64,000 bases of DNA from Geosiphon pyriformis (Eukaryota; Glomeromycota; Glomeromycetes; Archaeosporales; Geosiphonaceae), in contig JAAOMT010000299.1 in the NCBI GenBank assembly GCA_016748015.1, positions 977,924-1,041,923 of the forward strand, read 5' to 3'. The notes below the pieces were generated by a model, which was given only the letters and a program-made list of their open reading frames with translations, had not been told where the DNA came from and did not search any database. The translations under genes were made by a program, and so were the position numbers. Of the stretch, positions 23,925 to 36,579 are shown in pieces (the first letter of the stretch is position 1; each line of letters opens with the position of its first letter).

Positions 23925-25720
23925 CTAGTAAGTTCCTTGATTTTGATACATGGTGAGATATTGGCATGGTATTGGCATGTACTGGTTTCTGGGCATTTGG
24001 AGTGGCATGTAATAATTATTTTTGCATGCTTTCTGCATCATTTGCATTCGACATTGACTAATCAAATGTCCTATGCATTTGTAAAAATAGCAGGTACATG
24101 TTTCTGTTCTGAATTCTTGACACAATGAGTGATTATTTCGACTGTCACTGACTTTTTGGCTGCATTTTTGGAGTGGTTGGTATGTATTTTTTCTTGAATC
24201 CGGGATGAGGTAACTTTCTATTTTCTTAAAGAGTTCCTCCTCTAATTGCATTACTCTTTTCTCTAATGTTTCTGTCTTATTTTCTTCCATTATTATGTTA
24301 ATCATTTAATTATGGTTAGCTTCTTTCTCAGCCAATTCAAGGGCTCTGGTGAGTGTAACGGCTTTTGGTAAGGAATTAGGGTGGGCAGGGCATACTTTTC
24401 CTAAAATACTGCTTTTTAATCCTCTAATAAACTGATTTAAAACCTGAGGATCAGTGTAGTATCCTTGTTTAATCACTTCAATTTGATGGTAAATTTGATT
24501 GAATTGAGCAAGGTATTGGGTGACAGTTTCACTGGTACCTTGCTTGATAGTATTGAATTTGTTCTGTAGTTAGATTATGGCATTTGGGTCACTAAAATAC
24601 TCCAGAAGTGCATTTTTAAATTCAGTGAAGCTTGTGGGTTTTGTTTCCAGGCTTTGATACCACAAATTAGCTGTGCCTTTCAGGAAAAAAGGTAATATTT
24701 GAATTGCTCTTTGGTCACTCCAGTTATTTGCCTGGATGGCTTTTTGCACTTCTCTGAGCCATGTGTACATGTCTGTTTCTTCTTCCTCTCCTGAGAAATC
24801 TGTTAGTCTTGTAATGTATGGTGTGATCATTTCATCATTATTTTTTGCTAGTGGGCTTATTGGTCTAAGAGGAGATGGGATGATATTTCCTTGAATGTTC
24901 CTAAAAATGGCTTCTCTTATATCCAGTTTTTCCTCTTGATCATGAGTTTCTTGGTTTCTGGACTGGCTGTTTGTTCCAGTGACTGGTTTTGTGATTGTTT
25001 TTTTGCTGGTCTCTTTTTTGGATTTCGATTCAGACTCCTCTTCATGGTTTTCAAACTCCGTTCCAAATTTTGGCTGAAAAAAAGGGTTTTAGAATAGTGA
25101 TGAATATTCTCCTGTAATTGGTATGTCTTTTCAGTTACGTTGTTTAATTTTATCAGTATAATTAGGAGTTTTTGGTATTTGTGAAGTTGATGTTGATGAT
25201 GATGCAGCTCCTAATAGAATTTGTATCTTATTTTCTAGTGAAAAATAATATGATTTATTTTCTGGTGAATAAATATGTTGTTTCTTTATTGATTGAGTGA
25301 CAGTTTTCTTTGGTGTTTGAGCAGATATTCTTAGTTTTTGCTGGTTACTTTCCTGATTAGTTTCTAAATTTTCTTTGGTTTTGTTGGCACGTTTCCTAGT
25401 GTTTTTTGTGGATATTGGAAAATTTTCGTTGGCATATTGCTCAATTTCTTGATAAATTTTGACAATAGTTACGACTATTACTGCTACTTCCTTTGTAGTG
25501 TATTGTGATAATTCTCTATACAATCCAAGTTTTGCATTATGTAGTTCTTCTTCCTTTCCTATATGATAATTTATTTTGGTATTGATATAATAAGTGAGGA
25601 CAGATTCTGCTGGACAACACCCTTCTGGTAATCCAAGATCACTTTGATTTTGTGTATAAATAGCACAGCAGAATTCAAGAACAGTAAGAGTAGAGGTTTT
25701 TTTTGATTTTTTTTCCTCAT
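23925..25720 (-). pseudogene. gag of element 3
   Basis: N-terminal block 25,700-25,131 (ending IYQEIEQYANENFPIS), capsid block from Met at 24,830 (MITPYITRLTDFSGEEEE, FFLKGTANLWYQSL) and a zinc knuckle near 24,100. The knuckle reads C-Y-F-Y-K-C-I-G-H-L-I-S-Q-C: its second Cys is Tyr, consistent with TGT to TAT. The frame upstream of 24,830 has no ATG back to the PBS. Several stops separate the blocks. Confidence 0.75.
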
Positions 25721-25733
25721 AAGGTTCACCAAA

Positions 25734-26503
25734 TGTTATGGGAGTGTTTTCTTAGTATATTTTAATTGTTGATCTCTCATTTTAATTGCAATTAGTCTCT
25801 CGTGAGTTTCTTGATTTTTATGTATTGGATATTAATGATAATGTACTGAAGGTTTTTTCTTGATGTTGTGATGTAAGTCTTCTCTTTAATTTTAGTTGTC
25901 TTTGTATGTTGTGTACTTCTTCCTAGAGACTAATCTAAAATCTACTCACTGTCTGGGGTCTTCTCTGAGACTATTCTTGCAATTGCCTGATGTGTTTTTC
26001 TAATCTAAAAACATGGAATGTTAATGGTCTTTTCACAATTTTCCTAAGTATATAATAAAGCTTTTTCAATTTAATTAGTAACCACATGAATAATCTTGAT
26101 CAGAGATTATTCTTCCAAAGGGTTCAGAAATGGAATAATAGTTTCATTCACTAGAGAGAGTATGTGAATTCTATTGTTAATCTCATAATTGTGATGTTCA
26201 TTCAATTTATTATTTTTATTGATTCTTTTTGAATAAGATTTTATTTTAGATATTTGTTGCTTTTAGTTGAAGCTGTTTTTTTTCATCATTAAAAACTATT
26301 GTATATATATATAATTATTGTTTTACAAAATAATGTCTTGTAATACTCTATTTCTGTTATTTCTAAATAGTATTTGCTGCTATTGTAAAATAGTGCTTGC
26401 TGTTATTTGTAAATCATTTTTTTTTATAAATTGTTGCTATGGTATTTTATGATTGGCTAATTTATATTATTTATAATTCCTATTAAATTTTTGAACTGTA
26501 ACA
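25734..26503 (-). repeat. 5' LTR of element 3
   Basis: 770 bp, TGTTAT...GTAACA in plus orientation. Nearly colinear with 18,849-19,687 apart from three missing 23-bp units. Confidence 0.92.
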
Positions 26504-26834
26504 ATGATAATAGATAATTTTATTAATATGAAAATGATTTTACTTTAAGTCATAGAAACTATTTTTTAAAAAAAAGTATTGTTCTAAATTAATTTGGAAC
26601 TTCTATTAAATTCTCCTGAAATTATTTTTTTTGCTTTTAACACTTTTATTATATATATAATTAATATTATATAAGATTTCTTGAATTCTTTTAATTTTTT
26701 TAGCTAAGAATTCTGAAATTTTTGGAATTTTATAATTTTTCAAGAGGAATTTTGAAATTTCTCTTTTATTATGCCTATTTCTAATTGGCTATTTTATATT
26801 TTTATTAAAAATTCCTAAATTTCTATAAGTAACA

Positions 26835-28163
26835 ATAGTAAAAAATTTTTTAAACAATAATTTATTTTTAATAAACAATTTATTCAATATGTTTTATAGT
26901 TTTAATAAGTTTCTAATATCAAATATTTTAAAAAAGTCTTTGTACTATAGTTTAGTTTATTCTTTAAAGAAATTTGGAGTTGTATTTATTAGCAGATTTT
27001 TGGACCAAAAAAACAATATAATAAACTATAAAACATTTTGTTATAGAAAAAATTAGATCTTAAGAATTTTATGTTTTATTAATTTGAGTTAACATTAAAG
27101 TTTTTGTGTGATAAAAGTACTTTAATGATTAATTCTGTTAGTATTGGCAGATTACTTGGCTTAAATGTTTTAAACTCTAGAAAGTTTTCTAATATATAAG
27201 AATATTTATATAAAATTTAATTAGGCATTATTAAAGTATATACAGATAAGTCTTTAAAAAATACTGGTTTTGTTAAAGTTATTAATAAAGTTACAGCTTA
27301 CTTTTCAATTGTAAATATGAATATTAGTATTAGAATACATAAGTTTTTGTTTTTTATTATAACTAAATTATAAACTGTTATTTTGTTTTTAAAATATGTT
27401 CTATCTTTTTATATAATAGTTTTGCACTTAAATAATCAGACTGCTATTGATGTATATGTGTCTAAGATTTTGTTTGCTGTACTGAACTTTCATAATTAAT
27501 ATTGAATAAAAAAAAACATATTGTTAATTTGAATAAGAATAAAATTTTTTAATTAGATGAGTAAAAGTTAAAAGTCAATCAAAAAATTCTAGATAATATT
27601 AAAACTAATATAATAGTAAGTAAGACTATTCAATTTTTTTTCTTTGTTAATTGGAATGTATAAATATTTTTTGGTAGCTAAAAACACAGCTGTATTTAGT
27701 AATACTTGTCATTTTATTTATAATTTATATAGATTTATTTATTATGTTTATTAAAAAGCTGATTTTAGTCATAATATAATTTTGAGTATATTAATTAAAA
27801 AAATAGATTGGTTGGCTACTATAAAAATATAATATTCTAATTTTTATATGTTTTCTGAATTTATTAACAGAAAGTTTGTTAATCTGTATATGTGCTTAAT
27901 AAAAACTGTATATAAATAACTACTAATAGCAATTAAAAAAATTGTATAACAGAATATATTTAAATATATTATATTTGTTGTATAATAAAATAAAGCTGTT
28001 AGATTATGTTTTTATTTGTATTAAAGATAATAATATTTACAAAAATTTTTGGTAGAAGTTTCTAAATAGTAAGTTTTATTAATAAGTACTTGTACTTTTT
28101 CTACTTCTGTTGTTTTAAATATTTTTTCTATGTATTTGTTAAATATAGACTTATATATAGTGG
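26835..28163 (+). mobile_element. LINE relic, 5' piece (RNase H region)
   Basis: Heavily decayed coding sequence. Peptide fragments include a LYTDKSLKNTGF-type first RNase H motif near 27,240 and LHLNNQTAID near 27,430, the second acidic region of a LINE RNase H. It ends at the GTGG (28,160-28,163) duplicated by the solo LTR and resumes at 49,040. Confidence 0.65.
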
Positions 28164-28595
28164 TATTACTCATAAAATATAAGAATTATATTAATACATA
28201 AATTAGTTAATCAGAAATAGACATAGTAAATAGGAAATTTCAGGATTTTTCTTAAAAAAATTACAGAATTTCAGAATTTCAGAATTTCAGAATTTCTCTC
28301 AAGAAATTATAGGATTCCAAGAATTCTGGAATTCTTGATACAAAGAATCAAGGAATTGAGAAATCTCAATTATATATATATAGTGATAGCATTAAAAGCA
28401 GAAAAAACAGACATCTAAGTTCTACTTCCTAGTTAATATCTATATATTCACACTATCAATAAATATACTTATTAATTATATCAATCCAATTGTCTACTAT
28501 CAACACTTTATATTAATAATAATTCATACTTGATCACACTGAAACAATAGCTCTTGATCATAACTATTAATAAAATACTAATTTAATTGTCTTGG

Positions 28596-29463
28596 TGTTA
28601 CTCATAGAAATATAGAAAATATATTAGCATGATTATTAGCCAATCAGAAGTAGGCATAGTAAATGTGAAATTCCAGAATTCCTCTCAGAAATTGCAGGAT
28701 TCCAGGAATTTCAGGATTTCCCAATGAGAAATTGCAGGATTTCAGAATTTCAGGATTCCTCTCATAGGAATTGCAGGATTCCAGGAATTCCAGGATTCCT
28801 GTCATAAAGAATTGAGGAATTAAGGAATCTTAATTATGTATATATAGCAGTAGTATTAGAAACAGAAAAGACAGAATCAATACAACAGAATCCTTAACCC
28901 AGAAACATAATCATCAAATAAATAATTATTTCATATCTCAATCCACTCCTCATCAACACTTCATGTTGATAGTAATTAATACTTAACCATGCTGAAACAA
29001 TAGCTTTTGATCATGGCTATTGATGGGATACTAATCTACAAATTGTCTTGGCTTATTTTCTCTATTTTCTTTATTTTTATTTTCTTTATTTTATTTTATT
29101 TTTTTTTTGATTTTGTTGTTGTATACTAATTGATTAAAAGATTAAGCACTGAGTTATTGACGTCAAGGATAGCCTAGTAAAAGACCCAGAAATAAGGGTA
29201 GGATTTTATATATTATCGGATAACTTACCAGAAGGGCATAACTGCCAGACTAAATCTGGCCATCATGCTGAGAAAGAAATTGGGAAAACTTTTGGAAAGA
29301 TACATCTACTATCGACATTATTGAATCTCTGTTCATTATACAAAAGACTCCATCAAAACCTTCAGATACAACACTTACAGAACATTATCAATGGAAGTAG
29401 CTTTTGAGCACCAAGTTATGAGTTTGTTATTTAATTCAACAGCAGAAATAATCACCTATAACA
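28596..29463 (+). repeat. 5' LTR of the outer element
   Basis: 868 bp, TGTTAC...ATAACA. A tandem, partly palindromic GGATTCCAGGAATTCC-type block lies at 28,665-28,800, and a TATATATAG box near 28,840 may be the promoter. The 3' LTR is 25 bp longer through one extra unit of that block. Confidence 0.92.
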
Positions 29464-31300
29464 TTTGGTGCTTCCTGTGAGGTATAATCTTACAGAGAAC
29501 CAGCACTGACAACACCAAACCAAAAGTGGCAGAATCAGAAATAATAGGGACAAACCATTTAGGATTTGTGAAATCCTTATTTCAACAGTACAGCCAGCAG
29601 CTAGGCCTAAACAACAACCATTATCCAGCAGAATCAGCTTTCAACTTCTACGTCAATGAAAGAATCACCAATTTCCTAAGAAGACTAGTTAACATTGAAT
29701 CAGCAAAAGAAAATTTTTATTTGGAATTAATTCAACACACCAACTTATTAAGAAATCACAGCTTTGCATCCATCATCAGAGAAATCAACCAAGAAATTGA
29801 AAGATATACACAAAGAACATTCTCTATTACTTATCAGGACAAAGGCAAAAGAAAACTACAGACACCAGCAGTAATCTCCAAAGGAATACAAATTCCTAAC
29901 TGGAAGAAACAAAAAATTAAATCTCTGATATATCTATCATATCATCACACGCCTGGAAGTACCATCAACATCACATCAGCAGACGCGTCCACCAGTATAA
30001 AGACATCACTAATAAGAATCGCATTTTAGAGTAAACAAAAGAAAAACAAACTATTAGAAGCATACAGTGATTATTTTGAAGGATTTAAATCAAGATTACC
30101 AACACCATCAGAATTTCAATTACCGCCTCATCAGCCAGATTTCGGAACTGTCAGTCCCTGGGAAATTACTGAATCAGAAGAAAAAGAAGACGAGGATCAG
30201 AAATTTAATTACCAAAACCTGATCCTAAAAAACCCAAACATTTAAACTCAACAACATTTAGAAAATTTGGAAATCGAAACTCCAAATATTTGAACCCTGC
30301 CAAATCAAAGAAATCAAAACCCCAAATTAATTAATCAGCAAAACTTACCTCCGGTAATTGTCATCGATCAACTGCCAATTAATCCCATAGCCAAACCCAT
30401 ACAGCAGCCACTTCAACTACCACCCCAACAACCAGAACAACAACAACTGCTTCAACAGCCACCACAACCATCTAACTTAGATCTAATGGCCTATGCACCA
30501 ATCGCAAAACTTGACAACTTTACTGATGAAGAAAATGACACTCAAGTATGGCTGAATGATGTAGAAAAGACCATCGCAGCCAATGGATGGAATAACGCCT
30601 GAGCAATGCAAGCCATTCCCTACTTTTTCAAGGATATTGCCAATTCTTGGTATTAGAGCTTGGTTAATAAACCACAAGATTTTAATGCCTTCAAAGTGGA
30701 ATTCCTAAGATATTTTAGCAACAATAACAGCATCAATTGCCTAGTTAATACATTTACCACCATGAAACAAGAAGAAACTGAAGCAGTCACTACTTACCTG
30801 GGATGTTTCTATCGAAATCTGCACCAAATTCAAGCAATTGATGCCAATTATTTCACAGCACCACAGATTCTCAACCAGTTTATCTATGGGCTGTGCAGCA
30901 GCATCCTGCAACATGTATGTCTATTGCATCCAGACACACTTCAAGACACAGTTACACATGCCAGAGATTTTGAATCTGCTGAGTCAGAGGCCAACCATGC
31001 CCAAGCTGTTAATCTAGTAATAAATAAATCATCTGAATTGGATTCTAAATTGGAGAAGTTTAGTAAATCAATTAATAAAAGATTAGAAGGATACTTAACT
31101 GACAATCATGCCATTTATTAGTCTCCACAACAATGCAATAATCAAAAAAACTCTAATCGTGACCAAAATCAACCACGTCCATCTTCATCAACCAATCAAC
31201 AGTGACAACAGAAAACATGTATCTGCCACTATTGTGGTAAACAAGAACATATTCAAATCGACTGCTGCCAGCGTTTAAATAACCAATAATCGGGAAATCA
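29464..31300 (+). pseudogene. gag of the outer element
   Basis: N-terminal block 29,526-30,029 (begins at a GTG; no ATG back to the PBS), a Pro/Gln-rich linker, then the capsid from Met at 30,486 (MAYAPIAKLDNFTDEEND) through 31,121 and a CCHC knuckle CHYCGKQEHIQIDC near 31,220. In-frame TGA at 30,601 and TAG at 30,654 and 31,119 interrupt it. Homologous to both other families. It forms the particle and binds RNA through the knuckle. Confidence 0.8.
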
Positions 31301-31319
31301 ATATCAAAACCCTGATTGC

Positions 31320-32228
31320 CAGTTCTCAACTCTGAATCATCAATTAAACTTCACACAGTATCCACACTTACCTCTTTATGCACCAATGACGCAGCCATCA
31401 ATTTATTAACCACCAGTATATTAAGCTCCAATTTATCAGCTACAGCCACAGATAATATATCAACCACAACCGTCAACAATCTATCAACTCTAAACAATTC
31501 AAACTCCACCACAAAACTTACTTAACAGTGGAGTCCAAAGACTGAGAATTACACAGCAAAACTGAAGATCGTCGATGGTAGTTCATCAACCAATCCCCAG
31601 CTCCTCTAGTTAACCAGGATCTCGTCAATAAAATTTGGGCACTGGTCATCCCCAAAACCCAAATTCCCAGGACTATTTAAGTCTTCTGGTTATCCCAGAA
31701 GATGTTTCACCCAGCAACCAGGAATCCACCCAAAAACAACAAACACTTACTAGCAATATTCCGCCAGCAACAGTCACCAATGATAAATTACTAGCCGCCA
31801 TTTTCCTATTCGAGATTGAAGAACTGTCAAGTACCCCATTATTTAGTGGAGCTGCTCTTGATAAAAAACCCATCACTGCAATGTACACAGATGCTAAAGT
31901 TGATGATCAATTCATCAAATTGATCCTCGATAGTGGTTTAGCAGGCAGTATTATCACATAACAACTCATGGACCAATTAGGTCGCCAAGTTGATCGAGCT
32001 GCCAGCGCCAAAATCATTACAGCTAATGGAGCAACCAAAACTCCAATCAGCAAAATTGACGACTTTCCTTTCGAAGTCAACAGCATCATGACTTCCATTA
32101 AAGTTTTAGTGATAGAAGCCACTCAATACCAAGCTTTAGTTGGTAATGACTGGCTATTCAAAGTCAATGCAATGTTAGACTAGAACACTCAGGAACTCCA
32201 GCTAACATATTAGGGCCAACACATACGT
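31320..32228 (+). pseudogene. retropepsin of the outer element
   Basis: A frame from 31,635 holds LILDSGLAGSIIT with an intact DSG. A TAA follows, then the same frame continues 31,968-32,183 (QYQALVGNDWLF). The inner element inserted about 45 bp after the end of this domain. Confidence 0.8.
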
Positions 32229-33207
32229 TGTTACCAAACGAAATTAGAGATATTGTTTAACATGAAATTACCTTTATAAATCTTATCATTAATTAGCATA
32301 TATTATCGTTTCAAATTATTACTTAGTACATTAGCAAAATGTCCGAAATTATCATTTAATTAATAACCCAATTTGTACATAACACAAATATAACCTAATT
32401 GTGATGATCAATCATGCAATACCCCAAACTATATAACATTCAAAAAGTTTGCCAAAATTTGTAGAAATTTGCCGAAATAATTGATAGTTCACTGAAATAT
32501 CTAATAGTTTACAGAAATAACTTGTAGTTTGCTGAAATATATCTTTAGTTCAACGAAATAGTAGAAAATAGCAAAGTTCAAGTTCATAGAATAGTGTTAC
32601 AACAAGTTGTATAAAAGAAGAGCTTTTCTCTTTAAAGAAATGTATCTTACTTTAGATTTATTACTTAGAATCGTTCCTATACACACAAAAAGAAATAAAT
32701 ATCAAATAATTCGAAAAACCAAATTTTTTAATTATTGCACTTAGAAAATCCTCAAAACCCAACTAACGTTTTGAAATTAATTAGCTACCAATTTCAGTAA
32801 ACTGTTAATGACTCCAGGCCTGGATAGAAAACGTTTTCCTTGATAAAATCCTATTTCTTTTACATTTTTTTTATTTCCTTTTTATTTTTTTATTATAATC
32901 ATTAGGGTAGTCTACAGACAAGATTCCTGTAGAAGAGTTGACTTTCACAGCAAAGTAACTACACATTTTAGTAAGCTTCCAGACAAGCAATTCCTGGGAA
33001 AAAGTTGACATTTACTACAATGTAACTACATAAAGTAACTGGCATGGAATTGGCCATTCCACTTATAAGCCCAACAATTCAAATTATAGGAGATAATTTG
33101 AAGATAAATTCAGTTACTGGAGGTTCAACCACATTCAGAAAATGTGAATTCACAGCAAACAAACATTAACAACATTTAAGAAAAGAGACCAAAAACCTCC
33201 GGTAACA
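32229..33207 (+). repeat. 5' LTR of the inner element
   Basis: TGTTACC...GGTAACA, perfect 7-bp inverted ends. TATAAAAG lies at 32,610-32,617 and AATAAA at 32,694-32,699, at offsets 381 and 465. Both sit at identical offsets in the 3' LTR, so they likely mark the promoter and polyadenylation signal. Confidence 0.95.
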
Positions 33208-34960
33208 TTTGGTGCTTTCTTACAGAAATAACACAGCAACAACAAATTCAAAGTAGTGACCACACCAGATGCAACAACTCTAGAGTATTACCAGTCAATT
33301 TACACCCACTGCAAGCAAAGATTCAACATTCCAGACGGAATTGAAGTTGTCAAGAAATCAGTATACCAATACATTGAAAACTGCATCAACAATTATCTTT
33401 TTAAAAATTACAATATCTTAGAAGTTAGAAGCAACTTTTACAATAATTTAGCACACTTTTCACAGTTGGGAACTGAAGACTTTAACAGTAAAACACTTGC
33501 CACTTACCTTTAAGAACTTAATTTTAACATTATCAAGTATTGTGAAGAAACATATCCAGTACAGTCTCAATACATTATTGATTTTGAATCAGAGACAAAA
33601 ACAAGCAACAAAGGCAAACATAAATTAAAACAATACTCAAAAACCACCCCAAATACTTCAATACTACCAAAAACAACTGCCAAACACTTACAAACACCTG
33701 AACAAGGAACCAGTTCAAAACTTCCACTTACTATTACACCTTTTTCAGCTTCACTTGCACAAGCACAAACACCTAATTCACCCTTGAATTGATTTACAAG
33801 ACCAGAAGATTTTACATCACTCAGAAGTCTCATCAGACAGCAAGAACCCCTTCAAACTAGTTCCAATCTTCTTGATTTTCTAGCTGAAAATCAAAGTGAA
33901 CACTCTGAGACAGCAGCAAATGAAGAAAACAACTCTGAAATAACAGAAGAAGAATCAATAAACAGTGAAAATAAAGAAGATGAAATGACAGCATATATTG
34001 CAAAAATCTCTGAATTCAATAGAGAAGACATTGAGACCAGTCTCCAAGAATGGCTCGACCAAGTTACTAAAGCTGGAGATGCAAATGGATGGAATGCTGC
34101 CAGAATGTTAAGAACAATTCCCTACTTTCTTAAAAAAACAGCAGAAAAATGGTTTAAAAACTTGGCCACTTTATTCAATGATTGGGATGCTTTCAAAGCA
34201 GCCTTCCTTGAACAGTTCACTGACAATAATACCTTCATTACCCTTTAAAATCAGTTTCGCAATATCAAACAAGAATCCTCTGAGTCTGTTATAACTTATA
34301 TTGAGAAATTCAACAAACTTCTCAGACGAATTTGCCAACTTGAAACTAATGATTATTATTCCAATGCTTAAATCTTGGATCAATTTATCACTGGTCTAAA
34401 AGATAAACTAATTAAAAAAGTTCACCCACATGCCCCAGAAGATTTAAACTCTGCCATATAGCATGCAAAAAGATACAAAATGGCCATAGAAGAGGCCAAT
34501 CACACAAAACTTGTAAATTTGGCAATTGGAGAAACCAGCTCAGCAGCTGAGGAAAAAATTGACCAACTCACAAAAAAGATTGAAAACTATTTCACCAATC
34601 AACAACAACAGCAACCCCAAAGATATCAACTACCTCAAAGACGAAATCAAAATAACTTTGCACTACTTTTTAATAACTAGTCTCAGAATTGCCATTACTG
34701 TAGAATTGCTGGCCACTGGAAAAGAGATTGCAGAAAACTACAATGAGACCAACAAAATAGGAGTAATCAATGTTACCCTTCACCACAGCAATCTTATTAT
34801 CAACTACCACTATCCACCAAAACCCCAATACCAAAGTAACTATTATCAGCCTGCTCCACAGCCAATCCAACAGCAATACCAACAACCACCCACACAACAT
34901 TATCAAGTACCTGTTCAAAGACTGATTACACAAAATCAATTCACACCACAAAACTGATAC
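33208..34960 (+). pseudogene. gag of the inner element
   Basis: N-terminal block 33,250-33,513 (IYTHCKQRFNIPDGIEVVKK) without an ATG, an acidic linker, capsid from Met at 33,985 (MTAYIAKISEFNRED, IPYFLKKTAEKWF), a Gln-rich stretch and a CCHC knuckle CHYCRIAGHWKRDC just after a TAG at about 34,678. Stops at 33,511, 34,246 and 34,369 also interrupt the single frame. Confidence 0.8.
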
Positions 34961-34984
34961 CAAGTAAACAACAATAGAATCAGT

Positions 34985-35640
34985 TTGAACAACCAATTGG
35001 TTCTCCAAAATTCTACTCAACCAAGACCCAACCATTACTACACTCAATCCAGTTATTTAACAATGCCAGAAGAACAGGATTTTTATCATACTGCACTTTT
35101 GGAAGGTAGAGCTACAGCACAACAACAAAATCCCTCTCATAATCACACCACTATTCCACCAGCCAGAATTGCTGAAAATGCCAATCTCTCTGATATATTT
35201 CCTTTCAAATTTGAAGCAAATGAATCACCATTCTTGCTTAGCAGTGCAGCAGCTAATGAGCAAAAAGCCATCACTGCAATGTACACAGAAACTGAAGCAG
35301 AAGGAAAGCCAATTCGCTTGATCCTAGACAGTGGATCCACCGGAAGCATCATTACTTACCAGTTGATGCAACAGTTAAAAAAAAATGTTGACCGACCAGC
35401 TCAGACAGTAATCATCACTACTGATGGCATGAAAAAGACCCCAGTAGGAGAAATTGACAATTTTCTATTCACTCTTGATAGAATCACCATTCCAGTCAAA
35501 GTTCTTGTAATAGATGCTCTCCAGTATTAAGCCCTTATCGGAAACAATTGGCTCCAAAAAGCCAATGCAAAATTAAACTGGAAAATCCAAGAATTACAAA
35601 TTTCTTACCAAGAACAATATGTCTGAGTACCTGCCACTTG
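34985..35640 (+). pseudogene. retropepsin of the inner element
   Basis: A 181-codon frame with LILDSGSTGSIIT (DSG intact) and a VLVIDALQY strand, then a TAA, continuing as ALIGNNWLQKANA. Cuts the polyprotein into functional parts. Confidence 0.85.
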
Positions 35641-35849
35641 TGGTACATTTAACAAATGCTCTGAAAAAGCCTCGGCTTTTGAATTCGAACCAGAAGAAGA
35701 AAACCAATAATCAAAACATTTATGGCTCTTGGATTAACATCCAATTGGGCTGATAAAACTGAACAAGAACATTTTACCTCACACTCTGAACTCAAAACCC
35801 TTGGATAGAATATCTCTTACTCAAAGCCTGAACCAAGGAAACAACACCC

Positions 35850-36480
35850 CTATATTCCTCTCAAATGTAAAGACTGCCACAAGAAACTATCATTAATGGG
35901 AGTCTGCATTTCACCTGAAGAAGAATATGAAAGTTATACTTGTTACTACTGCAAGACTTGCCACAGAGAATGATGGGGCCATCTAATAAAAAGAAGTGGA
36001 AAATGGGACAACACCCCTTGTCTGACTTGTGGAGATATGCTACCAGAAGAATGCAATTGGATTAATGTAGCAATGAAAAAAGAAGTCTGCAATCAGACCT
36101 GCCAATATGCTTTATCAATTTCAGAAAAAGTAAAAAAAGGAACACCCTTTAATGCAGCATACAACAGTGCTCTCAACAAACTTTATCACTACCCCCATAA
36201 TGCTGAGATGATTTTCGACCTAGCAATGGCTTTAATCAATGGAGCCACTCAAGAAAATGTTCATCAAATGAAAGAATTAGAGTACATTGCATACACCTTT
36301 GAAATCACTGGATACAACTACGAAGATGAAGTAGAAGTATATCACTAAATTGCCAGTCACACTTATCTGACCAAAGAAGCTCAAGCTCAACAGCTAGAGC
36401 AAATGAATATTAAATTGTGTGAAGAATACATAATGCCCTGCGATGAGCAATGGTGCTCTGAATGCTATGCTTTTAGCATT
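35850..36480 (+). pseudogene. Cys-rich domain of the inner element
   Basis: CKDC, CYYCKTCHREWWG (one Trp as TGA), KWDNTPCLTCGDMLPEEC, CNQTC, a helical core (36,037-36,348, including AAYNSALNKLYHYPHN), then a second cluster CEEYIMPCDEQWCSEC. Colinear with 22,251-23,020 and 42,560-43,080. Two presumed zinc sites around a helical core; function unknown. Confidence 0.75.
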
Positions 36481-36579
36481 CCTCTGCTCAGTAAAAATAA
36501 TGAAAACGAAATTGAATTTGGAGAACCTGAAGCAACGGAAGAAATTGAAACAACACTCATCTATCTTATTGAAAATCAG

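Larger units (their letters stand above)
18849..26503 (-). mobile_element. Ty3/gypsy element 3 (family 2), two LTRs, no integrase
   Basis: LTRs at 25,734-26,503 (5') and 18,849-19,687 (3') flank minus-strand gag, PR, Cys-rich domain, dUTPase, RT, RNase H and a 3' ORF remnant. The target duplication is ATGA (18,845-18,848 and 26,504-26,507). The PBS-like TGGTGAACC (complement of 25,723-25,731) lies two bases inside the 5' LTR. The polypurine tract is the complement of 19,688-19,701. Only about 330 bp separate RNase H from the 3' LTR, so integrase (normally about 1.2 kb) has been deleted. Confidence 0.92.
18788..26834 (-). repeat. family 1 LTR fragment split by element 3
   Basis: Two pieces, 18,788-18,848 and 26,508-26,834 (plus the ATGA duplication), join into one minus-strand LTR 5' half. 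The joined sequence matches 3,360-3,748 across the junction (AATAATATAAATTTAATGATAATAG-type sequence). On the minus strand it starts TGTTAC at 26,834. The 3' half is missing; the break is at the inverted-repeat arm. Confidence 0.8.

Noticed and set aside
28660-28810. Regulatory palindrome cluster (GGAATTCC) as independent operator sites
   Set aside because: The pattern is a tandem repeat within family 1 LTRs and appears in all copies; nothing shows separate regulatory use.
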